From: Phylloscopus collybita
Lineage: Eukaryota > Chordata > Aves > Passeriformes > Phylloscopidae
Assembly (NCBI GenBank): GCA_027886175.1
Contig: JAJNNQ010000024.1
Location: forward strand, 7,424,001 to 7,488,000
DNA length: 64,000 bases
Direction: 5' to 3'
The stretch's first letter is position 1; every line of letters begins with the position of its first letter. Both the position numbers and the translations under genes were made by a program. The notes beneath the pieces are model-generated. The model saw nothing but the letters and a program-made list of their open reading frames with translations. It was not told the origin of the DNA and ran no database searches. Shown here in pieces: positions 48,307 through 59,080 of the stretch.

Positions 48307-51300
48307 CGTAGTTCTTAGTTTAATCTATACTTCATACTGTTCTTTAGTAAATTTGAGCTTTGTAGACCCCTCTTTTATTGCATATAAATACCATTTATAT
48401 CTGAAGCTATGTTCTGTGATGAACACAGTCTCACCTCTGTGGAATTTGTATGGGATGAAAGAAGTAACATTTTTAGGATGTTGTCTTTTCTTAGCAAATA
48501 ACCTCAACAGGGTTTTGTGGTACCAATGACCCTTAAAAATTAACATTTTTGAAATGAGAAAATTACCACTTAGCAATAATGTGACGTGACTCAGGCAGCT
48601 TGATGTTGCCTGTCAAAATCTACCATCAGCAGAAAGATTTGAAAGAACTGGAGATGACAGGAGGAAAAAAACCCCACTTGCCTTATTTTCTTCCACTCAT
48701 AATTCTGTGTGGGTAAGCAATTAAAAAATGAAAGAAATTGTATACTGACATGGTTTTAAAATTTAGGCATTTTTGAAACTCTCATGTGAACACTTCTAAT
48801 TTCATTGAAGACAGCCAAATTACAGTCATGTAAGTTGAGAATACTCTTGCCTTGTGCTATAAACATTAATTTGATAAATAAAGCACGAGACTATGTTCAG
48901 TCAGAAATAGAGCATGTAAAAATCTTTGCAGTTAGGAATTTATTTTCAGCAAATGAAATTTGGCAGGAGTTCTCTTAAGCCATTTTCAGTAAAGATTTCT
49001 TGATGTTATTCCTGATTTTTACACAGTTTCTGTAAAATATCTGCAAGCTGTTCTTTTTTTTTATTTTTTTTTTTTTTTTGTGATCATGGATACTGAGTTC
49101 TTTTCTTTAATACCTCATCTGAAAACCTCACCTCTAGTATGCATTAGACCTAAGTTCCTAAGTTTAAGGTGTGACATATTTGGACTCCTAGAAGGGACAT
49201 CCCAGCAATTTTTTGCAGAATGGACAGAAACAGAAAGGGGAGAGTATGTGTACATGTATGTGTTTGACTGAGAGATGGGTTAGAGTAACAGCTAGAGAAA
49301 TTCATGTGACAAGCAGACCAGCAAACAAAGGAGAAAGAGGGAGGGCAACGTTTGAGAGCCGTGGAGCTGAAGAATGGAAGGGAAAATGAGCAAGCAGAAA
49401 GCAGACACAATGAGCATTGCTGTATGGAGACCACTCTTTTTTTTGTCTAGACTTGGATACATCCCTCTGAAGCTGGTGTAGAACACTTTAGCTTCTAATA
49501 ACTGTAAATGTCATTACAACTAATGTTGTAATTAAAATATGACAGCATCCACTTTTAGCACTTCTCAGAGCTAAGCAGTATCAGTGAAGTGGACTGTCCT
49601 TAGAATTATGGTACTAGGCATCAGCAAACAGCTACCTGCTATCAGGTAGCCTAAATAAATTTATATGTGGACACCACCCCCAAGCTTAGGAAGAGTTCAA
49701 TTAATTTTTTTTTCAGAACTTTCTTTACAGTTGAAAAAGAATATTCTCCTACGGCTGCATTCATTTGCTTTCTTCATATTTGAGGAGCCAGCCATCACAA
49801 GCCAAAAAACTACACCCACCCCACAAAATCAGTCTTGTTTGTAACACAGCTGGTCAGAGGAAACATGTTTCACTGGGAGCAGAATCTCATGTTAAATATA
49901 ATAGGGTTTTTTTCCAACTATGTCTTCCTCATTGACTTCTGTGTACAACTAAAACTCTTATCCCATTTGTGTGCAAAAAGGTACTGACTCCTCCCTGCTC
50001 TTTTTCTTCTTGCCATCTTCGTGCCAAGCAGCTGGCAGCCCCTTGATGAGACACATGCTCAGTTTGGGCTCCTCAGTTCACTCCAGGATGTGACTGTCCA
50101 CTTGTATTTAGCTCTAAAAAGTTTTCTCTATTGCCTGCTCATTTAAAAAAGCTACTGAAGCAAGTTGGCTATGGCCAGCTGCCAGACACTCACCTGGCTG
50201 CTGTCAGTCCCCTTCCTCAAGGACATGGGGACAGAAAATAAGATGTCAAAGGCTCAAGGGCTGCTTCTCAAATTGCTCCCCTCAACACTGGACAGGTTGT
50301 GCACTTCCTTACCTTGATGAGGTTTTGATATTGACATGCACTTTATGGCCTCAAGAAAAGGATTTCAGTAAGACAATTATAATTCTTAAATGTGCTCTAT
50401 TTTATTGCATAGCAGCATTGTATGAATTGCTTTAAAAGGATTACTAGGACTTTGTAGAGGTAAGATTATAAACTGTTCTTTCCCCTTCAAGAGTCAGGGA
50501 GTGATTTGCAAATATGAAGCAGATTCTGAATTAATAGGCAGGGAAGTAAACAGGAACTTTTACATACAAGGGAAAAAGCACACAGTCCAAGCCATTTTAT
50601 GACTGATGGTTTGCAAGGACCATCACAGGCCTGTGCCTTTAATTAAAGGGCCTATTTACTCTGCCTAGACATATCTGATATCTGGAACAACCTGTACAAG
50701 ACACTCAAATCCATTGATTCTAGGAAGTTGTGCATTTTCTGAGGTCAAAATAAAGCAGATCTAGATGAACAGAGATGATAGCTCTACTTCTTTGAACAAA
50801 AGTAAATATTTTTACTGTTTTCCCAAACTCCTTAGTTGACCAGGAGACAGGACTTCTGTATAACTGCTCACCTATAAAGTGTGTATATGTGTGTATGTAT
50901 TTGTTTGTGTTATAATTTCCTGGATTTTAAATGCCTGGACAAGGTTGAGTAGTATGCAACTTGGTGCCCACTTTCTGTAAGCCACACTGCAGAAATCTCT
51001 GTGGGTTAATTAATTAATGGGTTTTCATCAACATGCAGGGATTTATTAATAATTTGTTAATAACCACACATCTCTCCTCCTTTTTTTCCCTTTAAACGGA
51101 AGCTTTCTCCAGGACTCTGCCTGTATCTGGAGTCTGCAATATTATAGCCTCTGGATCTGAACCCTGATCTCATTCTATCACTGTACCCAAGTCCAAAGCT
51201 TAGGTATGATCTAGTTCTGAAAAGAATGGTAGCACTTTGAGGGAGGGAAGTGTGACTGAATCCTCACTATCTCATCTAATCTTGTTATGCACACATCACT

Positions 51301-52127
51301 GGTATCTGAGATACTTTCTCAGGAGGCTGGAGGGAAGACAGATATGGCCCAGATGCTCAGGACAAGGGAGCAGACAGGTCAGAACATCACAGGGGCAATC
51401 ACAACCTGATGTGGTGTGTTTTGTGCATGTAGGTGGATAGAAGTTTCTGAAGTCAACATCAACAATAACTAAAATTCACTGTTGTACAGGTAGCTCATGT
51501 TCATCTCTTCTCTACTTCTATGCTCAAAGTTGAACTGTAAGTGGGGCACACACAGCCATGAGACTCAAAAATGCTGGCTATCATTTGAAGTGCTTTGAAC
51601 TTTGAATTTCAAGATGCTTGAGAGTCTGAAACTGCAACTGCAAGAGAATCTGGCACCATATTTTATCACATTTTGTATTTCACAGACACTTCTATTTTTC
51701 TCTCTTCTCATAAGCAGTCTTCTTAAAATAAGAGGATTTTTAAATTTAATAATAAAAAAAAGGAAAGAATATATTTATAAATAAAAAATAAATAATCTGG
51801 AAAACATTTGACAAAATATATAGGTATGTGTTTCATTTAGCTTTTTTTTTTTTTTTTTTTAGTGTAAGCTAAGCTTCAACAAGTTATGTGGGGCATGTAT
51901 TTTAAGAACAAAATGAACTGTAAGGTAAAGCTGAATAATCTTGCAGTCACAGTTTGGCTGTCAACACAAGTTTGATTCTCAAATGTTGCTGTGCAAAGAA
52001 CTTCTTTCAAAAACAACTTTAGTTTGGCCCCTAAACTACTGAGCTTTATAGCCAAATGGAAAAAAAAAAAATGAAAAAAGCAAAGCATATGGAAGCTGTA
52101 TAAGTCTGTCTGTTTTGGCATGTAATG
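48307..52127. other. Unique sequence, no gene seen
   Basis: T runs at 49064-49079 and 51842-51860. A short hairpin, GCTACCTG/CAGGTAGC, is at 49631-49650. No open frame above 95 codons and no recognised domain. Confidence 0.55.
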
Positions 52128-52226
52128 TTGTTCCTGGATTGTGGTAGTTTCCTTCTTTATCATTCAAGGTGTGTGTTTAGTTTCCTGACCAAATTTTAGT
52201 CTCTTTCATTTCACAACTGAATTCCA
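52128..52226 (+). repeat. Inverted duplication, donor copy (99 bp)
   Basis: The reverse complement of this segment recurs at 54310-54408 with 98 of 99 bases identical; the single difference lies in TTTCCTGACC here versus TTTCCCGACC in the other copy read in this orientation. This copy lies in otherwise continuous sequence and stops at the start of a (CCAT)n microsatellite, so it is probably the source. It has no poly-A tail, terminal repeats or recognised transposon sequence. Confidence 0.95.
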
Positions 52227-52250
52227 TCCATCCATCCATCCATCCATCCA
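52224..52250. repeat. (CCAT)n microsatellite
   Basis: Nearly seven uninterrupted CCAT units, starting almost exactly where the 99-bp inverted duplication ends. Confidence 0.97.
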
Positions 52251-53465
52251 TACCAAGCTCTATTAACTGAATTAATTTCAACTGTTCTTGCCATGATCTC
52301 TTTTGCTTTTTCTAGACTTTCTTTAGCTGCATCCTACCTTTCAACATACTGTAATCTTTTTCAGGAGTAGTGCAGTTCTCAATTAACAAAAAACCCCCAC
52401 CTCTGCTAATATATAGGAAAAGAGGAGGAAAGCACTGCAATTGCAGTAACATTTTTTCCACACGATAAAAGTGAAGGAAAAAGACAACTTCTCTGGGAAG
52501 GCAGCTCCACTTGCTCACTCACGTAATCAGTAAGAAACTACAGAGATCAGCATTGGCTGCAGGGGGATCTTTCTGAAATTTTAAGCTTTGTGGCATAAAC
52601 TAAAGATAGTGATCTGGTTTTATACCAGCAGTAGAATAGATGCTGCCTGTGCAGTTTGTTGGGAGGCAATAGAAATGCTGTGAAAACCAACATGTGGCAG
52701 AAGTAGCCTGGGAGGAGAGATGACAACTTTATGTGCAACAGCTTTTCTCTCGTTTCCACGTGCCAGGCACAGCTGCCATCCAGAGCTGCGTGTGACAGGT
52801 GCCAAGGGCTGTGTTTTCCCCTCCCATGACAGCTTTGCCCCCTTGCATCCATCCCCTCGTGTTATCTGACCTGTTGCAGGTGTGTTCCCGTCCTGTGGCG
52901 TTGCTGGAGGGAATGATTTCATAGCAGACTGGCTCAGCAGCTGGACAATCCCATTGCTTTTGAGTGATACCATCCCTGTTGCAACAGGTGTTGCTGAGTT
53001 TGAGGGGGGGAAAAAACCCACACAACCCCCCCCCCCCCCCCCCCAAATACAAAAAGGCAATTCAAATAAATGGCCAAATTAATATTTTTCATACTCTAGG
53101 GGGTATATTTATTGGCATTCAGTTCACCCATGGAAAGGTTGGGATTTTCAGCATTGTTAGTGGAGCTAATTGAAGCTGTTATGTTTGGATGATCTAGCTC
53201 CCCAATTTCAATATGGTATTTCTACAGCCATGTTGTGTTGGTGTATGCAGGATGTGAAAATGAGAATGAAACTATACTGCCCTGAAGTTAAACAAGCTAA
53301 AATAAAACCAAATCAAGACCAAAACAATCTTTTCAATGTAGCTCTGAATGCAGACAATGTCATCAAAAATGAACCTGCTACCACTAATATGAGGCAGCAG
53401 CTTTTTTTACAGGCAAGTCACTTCACAAATTATAATGATGCTTAAAATTGCACATCTAGTGACTG
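52251..53465. other. Somewhat GC-richer unique sequence with a 19-C tract
   Basis: 52540-53000 is richer in G+C, with several CpGs, and has overlapping minus-strand open frames of 101-146 codons that begin inside the poly-C/poly-G tract. No domain is recognised; I treat them as incidental. Nineteen C lie at 53026-53044, preceded by seven G at 53004-53010. Confidence 0.5.
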
Positions 53466-53566
53466 TTTAGATGCCCAAGGATACCCCACACCTCCACCTG
53501 CTGCTGCAGAAGAGCAGGAAATCAAGCTCTGTGTTGCACTGTCGTGTATCCACTTGGGCATTTAAA
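53466..53566. repeat. Imperfect 101-base hairpin
   Basis: The left arm 53466-53484 and right arm 53546-53566 pair over 19 bases with one G/T position (a wobble pair in RNA) and a two-base bulge: TTTAGATGCCCAAG-GATAC against GTATC-CA-CTTGGGCATTTAAA. The loop itself holds a smaller CCTGCT/AGCAGG stem. The size is in the range of hairpin RNAs, but no expression or conservation can be judged here. Confidence 0.75.
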
Positions 53567-54277
53567 CCAGCACCTGATGCTTGTGTTTAGTACATGAATC
53601 ACTCCCTTGGTATAAGACTCAGTGTTGTGTTTCTAGTTCCAAATCAATAATACAAGAGTTTATTTACCATGTTTTGCCCTCAGCCTTTTTTTTTTTTTTT
53701 TTTCAGCTGGGGAATCTTCTATGTTTTATTATTGTCTTTACAAATTGCATGTAATAATTGTAAAAAGGAGAAGATGGTGTAATTCCCCCTTATGTTTTTT
53801 ACTTTTATTGGGGAAAAAAAGGTAAATCAAATGCTATCTGATGAAAAGAACAGGTAGTTGGACAATGCTTCTCATTAAACAGACCTGACTCTGTTATATT
53901 TCTGAGGCAGATGTTCAATGAATCTCTTTCATTGGGTTTATGCATCTGATGGTGAACATCTACATATAAATGAATCTCCAACATAATTAAAATTAAATTT
54001 ATTGTTGGTAGCAGCATGGCATAGTAGATTGTGGAAGATGATTAAAATTAAGAAGGCTAAGTTAAACAGCAAACCTCAAAGCTGAAGGGATTTTTATAAC
54101 CCCTTTCCAAGTGACTCCTGCCCTTTCTAACATTTTGGGGGGGGCTTTTTTAAATGACCCAATTTTTCACCCATCTGCATTTTTGCTTTTTCTTCTTCCC
54201 CATATGTGTACTTCCTCTGGTACTTCTGTGCTGAAATATTTCTGAGTTGCTGTGGCAGTTTGTTTAGGGGCTCTAAT
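53567..54277. other. Unique sequence, no gene seen
   Basis: T run at 53686-53703. Nothing else recognised. Confidence 0.55.
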
Positions 54278-54448
54278 AGGATCATAAACTTTATTTCTTA
54301 TGGTCAGTGTGGAATTCAGTTGTGAAATGAAAGAGACTAAAATTTGGTCGGGAAACTAAACACACACCTTGAATGATAAAGAAGGAAACTACCACAATCC
54401 AGGAACAAACTCAAGAGGATCATAAACTTTATTTCTTATGGTCAATGT
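54278..54448 (-). repeat. Inverted 99-bp copy inserted between 33-bp direct repeats
   Basis: A 33-base segment beginning AGGATCATAAACTTTATTTC occurs at 54278-54310 and again at 54416-54448 with one mismatch (GTCAGTGT versus GTCAATGT). Between them are 105 bases, of which 54311-54408 is the reverse complement of 52128-52225 (the full match extends to 99 bp with one shared edge base) and 54409-54415 (ACTCAAG) has no clear source. The arrangement fits a repair event that duplicated the target and filled the gap using a template 2.1 kb away in inverted orientation. Confidence 0.95.
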
Positions 54449-56302
54449 TACCTAATTGTGTCCTTACAAGTACCTTTTTAGATGTAACTTGGTTATGTCC
54501 TTTAGATAGTCCTTTATAATATACCTTGCCAAAATTTTATAGTGGAATCACTAATTGCCAGAGACAATTAGATAGATTGTTTGAAGAAAAATGATATTTC
54601 TTTAGCCTAAAAACAGCACAGAGGGTTCTAGAACTTGGTGACTGTTTTTACATGTGAGGACTATGACAACTTTTTTTCCCCCTTTTACATATTCCTCTCT
54701 CTCTTGCAATGGATTAACATTTCTTTAAACACATCCTACAGGAAATTTATCATTGGCTTTGAAAATCCTGATAAATTTCTGGTTTGAAATGAGTATTTGG
54801 ATTTCTTTGAGTCTTAAGTACACTAAGCCTCTACAGGTTGAGATCTGCAGGTGAGATTTGTAAAGAATAAGGGTGAGTTCCTCACAGGTCCTCCATCCAG
54901 AATATTTACTCTGACACAATGCTTTAAACATTTATATGGATATGTAAAAAAGAAAACATCAAGTCTGCATATGGCATGATTTCTTTCCTCAAAAAAGAAA
55001 ATAATATGGAGACAGAGGGAACATCCTGTGATCCAGCAAATGCATGTACAACTAAAAACTAATTTTACTGGAGAACACTCACTTTCCTGTGGAAGCATAG
55101 ATGCAAGAAGGGTACATTAGTGTACTGGCATTCAGGAAATATGAAATCTTAGTAAGCATACTTCAACCTTTTCACAATTATATTCATTATGTTCTTGAAT
55201 ATTCTTGAGTATTTTTAAATGTATGTTATACTTTTTGTGTGTGTGTGTGTGGTTTTTTGTCAGTCAGGAAAAAGTACCTTAATAACTGATTTTCCAAGGA
55301 ATAAGTAATATATTTGTTAATCCTGGATATTCCCTGTTGCAATTTCTTGTTATTGTAATTTCTGTCCTTCATGTTTCTTTTGGTTTACTTACAAGTATCT
55401 TGGACCAAGCTGCACTGAGTTTCATGCTCACCTTCTGTTGGGCTTCACTACTGGAAAAAAAATCTACTTACCTTGTCCTGGCAAATATTTGCTAATAATG
55501 TAGCAGTGACCATACAGCTTACAATTTGTTTCTGTCATCTGGCAGGGGAGCTGTTTGAGGAAAAGCAATTAAAACATCCCTGCCCACTAGCTGCTTCTAA
55601 ATGTAAACAGCGTCTCTGTGGAATATTTCTGCCTCTATTAAGTGACAACTTTAAATTATTACTAATATGGACAGAACATAGAGAACATCACTAGATATTT
55701 ACTGATACATACAGAACACAAGACACAGCTGGACTCACAATGACTTGTAGAGGCCTTAATAAAACTTCGATTCTTGTTTCTTCTTACACTGAAAGAGGAA
55801 AAAAAAAGAGAATATCTATGGACTGAGTAACTGATTTTCAGGAAGTGTTACTGGGACATGCAGTCAGTGCAGTTTTATTGATCTCCTTGTCTGCCCCCTC
55901 TCCTGAGTCCTTTTAATAGTCCTGTAATTCATATACCAGTTAATAGGATAGTTTTCAATTAAAACTCCTTTCTTGAACACTAAGAAAAAAGTGTTTTAAA
56001 ATGTTTGTGCAGAAGAGATTAATGAGAGATGAAGGAAAGAAGGAAAAAAAAAAATTGACTTACAATTTCTACGTCAGAGAGTCTTTTTCCAGGATCCAGT
56101 TAATGATTGTTAGTAGTGCTAGAACTTACTACTGATGTAGGGTCTTTGCTTTGGGATATATATTCTATAAATACCAAAAGCAGAAAATATGCTATAAGTA
56201 AAGACCAGAAGAAAGTGAGAGAGAAAAAAGAGGTAGAGAGACATGGTTATCTAACAGAAAATGAGCATTTACAATGCAAAGCTAGAACTGAAGTCAGGGC
56301 AC
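54449..56302. other. Unique AT-rich sequence
   Basis: No gene recognised. A short (GT)n run lies at about 55236-55251. Open frame 55473-55694 is unrecognised. Confidence 0.55.
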
Positions 56303-57085
56303 AGGATTACCTGGGTCAGGTTGGAAGGGACCGCAGTGCATCTGATCCAACCTCCCTGCTCAAGCAGGGCCATCCCAGAGCATGAGGCACAGGATTGTGT
56401 CCAGGTGGTTCTGGAAAATCTCCAGTGACACCCTCTCTGGGCAACCTCTTCCAGTGCTCAGTCAATGCACAGGAAAGGAGTTCTTCCTCATGGTCATTGT
56501 GAACTTTCTGGGCTTGACATCACTTGCCCTATTGCTTGGCATCACTAAGCAGAACCTGGCTGCATCTTCTTGACACCCTCCATGCAGATACTGATAGACA
56601 CTGATGAGGTTCCCTCTCATGTGTCTCTTCTTTAGGCGGAGCAGGCCCAGGCCCCTCAGCTTTTTCCCATGAGAAAAAATACTCCAGCCCCTTAATCAAC
56701 CTGGTTACCCTCCACTGGAATTGCACCAGGAGCTCCATGTCTCTCTTTGACTGAGAAACCCAGAATTGGATACAGCACTCCAGATGTGACCACACCAGGG
56801 CTGAATAGAGGGATGAGATCATCTCCCTTGACCTGCTGGAAATGCTCTTGCTAGTGCATCCCAGGATACCTTTGGTCTTCTTTGTCGCCAGGGCTCTGCT
56901 GGCTCATGGACAGCCTGGTGTCAACCAGGACCCTGCATTTTCCTTTGAAAAGTTCCTCTCTGACGGTGACTCCAACCTGTCAAGGCCCTTCTGAAGGGCT
57001 GCACAGCCCTCTGAGGTATCAGCCATTCCTCCCAGCTTTGTGTCTTCCAGCTCCCTGTACCCTCTGTCAGAGCTGCTGAAAGCCC
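56303..57085 (-). mobile_element. CR1 LINE fragment, antisense, with decayed reverse-transcriptase end
   Basis: Read on the minus strand from about 57085, the translation starts with TKLGGMADTSEGCAALQKG, matching the CR1 ORF2 region after the catalytic domain, then continues near 56822 with SLYSALVWSHLECCIQFW, the standard CR1 ORF2 block. An internal deletion removes most of the stretch between these two blocks. Stops and frame changes interrupt the rest. The 3' end is near 56303, with TTGGATCAGATGCACTGCGG followed by TCCCTTCCAACCTGACC. At about 780 bp it is the longest CR1 copy here; it is long dead. Confidence 0.95.
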
Positions 57086-58486
57086 TGTTTTAACTCCTTA
57101 TGAGTTAGCACTATTCAGAAGGAAAAAAAAAAAAGAGGGAAGGAAGCTCATTAATAAAAAATGAGGAGATGAAATCAGCTGTTTCTTACAAAATTGCTGA
57201 ATTATCAAATCTGTTTTAAACTTGATCATCTAAATATACATGTAAAGAAAAAAAAAGTTGTGAGAAAAGTATAAATAATTAACTTGAGAGTATCTCTGAT
57301 GGGATAAATACAATAAAAAATAGTCTTTTTTTAAACATACAATATATAGATCAAGCACTTTTTACACAAATATGCAGCAGAGATATAGGTAATGCACTTA
57401 ATGAAACAATAGGGACTAACTGTTAAAAATAAAAATAAGAAAAATTAATATGAGACTGTAAGGGCTTCCTCTCCCCAAGAGAAACTTGCTGAAAAATTAA
57501 GGAAATTCTCATTTATCACTTCCCACATTTAATCTCTGTGGAAATGGAGACACAATAATCCTGCAATAACTAAAAGAAGCATAAAAATATCTTAAGTAAC
57601 ATAATAAATTAACAGTCATAAAAAAAAAATGAAATACAGTCTGTAACAACAAAGAAGAACCTAATTAAAAATACCCATTAAACTCACAGGTAAACTTACT
57701 AATTATGAAATCCAGCAAGGCTTTTCCATGCCAGTAGGCAGTGGGTGTTGGTTCCTGGAAAGCAGGTTGCTGACATCTGACAAAGGTGTTTTATCTGTAA
57801 TGCTTTGCCCCTGAGGCTTCAAAGTGTGGAAGATGCAGCTTATTGTCCCCTTACAGTATCAGGAATATCAAAACAAAAATAGTAAGGGGTTTTCATTGTT
57901 GTGTTTGATGCAAGAAGCTTTGGCATGGCATGCTACTTCAGCATTTATTATTTATGTGATTTTTATCTTGTCAGGCCTAATCTGCAGTATGGCTAATCTT
58001 TAATGGATTTAATGCTGCCTGTGAGGTGTTGGGAATGCTCTGTAAAAAGAAGAAAATTATATTGCTGTTGTTACTTCCCTCAAGAATGATGTATCCATAG
58101 GATAGCATTTAAATATTCCAAAAGAGGATATCCATCTCAAGGAGTATGTTAAAATCAGGTTGAGAATGGTTGCTCCTATTGTCACTTGGATGCCCAGGAC
58201 ATCCAGTCAGACCAGATTATTGATGAATTAAAATAATTTTTGATTGCCTTCTCCATCAGAGCACACTACAACTGATCTTAAAGAGAAAAGGCACTGTTGC
58301 AGTCCGTTGCAGGTTGTGTGCAGAGATTTCTCCTCATTGTTGCTCTGTAAATGGTCTCAGAGGAGGAAGAGAGAAACAGGTATATCTGTATGCTTTCCAT
58401 CTGTCTGCTGAAAGTTTTGGGAGGGAAGGCTAGGCTGGAAATGTTTTGTCTTTAAGCAGTGAGTTCCCTTTAGGTCCTGGAAGACT
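57086..58486. other. Unique AT-rich sequence
   Basis: Rich in A runs of eight to twelve bases. No coding or RNA signal recognised. Confidence 0.6.
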
Positions 58487-58635
58487 GCCCTGGTGCCTTC
58501 TCCAGGCTGAGCAAGCTCAGCCTGTGTCCATGGGAGAGATGCTCCAAAACCCAAATTCTCTTTGTGGTTCTCTTCTGGACTCACTCCAGCAGGTCCACAG
58601 CCCTGTATTGGAGCTGAATGTAGGTCTCTAAAACT
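58487..58635 (-). mobile_element. Probable CR1 LINE internal fragment, antisense
   Basis: Reads GCCTTCTCCAGGCTGAGCAA, GCTCAGCCTGTGTCCATGGG, then TTCTCTTCTGGACTCACTCC and AGCAGGTCCACAGCCC. This order matches the antisense of the CR1 ORF2 end as recalled from avian copies. It is short, diverged and lacks both ends. Confidence 0.75.
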
Positions 58636-59039
58636 CCTAACTTGTACATGTTTTGGAATATATTCTAGCACAATATATTTTGCTCACAGGAAAGACTTAC
58701 AACTAGCTATTGAAAGTTCATTATGTAAGTGTACTTAGAAGAAAGGAGAGCAAGTGTTTTATTTCTCTGTTTGGAAAATATCAGTACTTGTGCTAAGTAA
58801 CAATTGTTAACCTAACTTCTATAGACAACTATATAGGATTTCCTTTTGATAAATCCCATTTTTACATGGCCGTTAACTGCAATGACTGTAATGGAGGTTT
58901 TGCCAGAAACAGTTGATTTTGCTAAAGCCAGATTTTGACATATTTTCCTCAGCTGCATAATTTTACCCATCAAGCTAACAATGCCAGCCTTTACAAAGCC
59001 TCTACTCAAATAAACACTAAATTCACTCGAATAATTTTG

Positions 59040-59080
<41 letters not shown>

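Noticed and set aside
52620..53060. Overlapping minus-strand frames of 101-146 codons
   Set aside because: They start within a poly-G/poly-C tract, overlap in several frames, and show no recognisable domain or splice context.
54278..54448. 33-bp direct repeats as a transposon target-site duplication
   Set aside because: 33 bp is too long for known DNA transposons and LTR elements, and the insert has no terminal repeats, tail or coding sequence.
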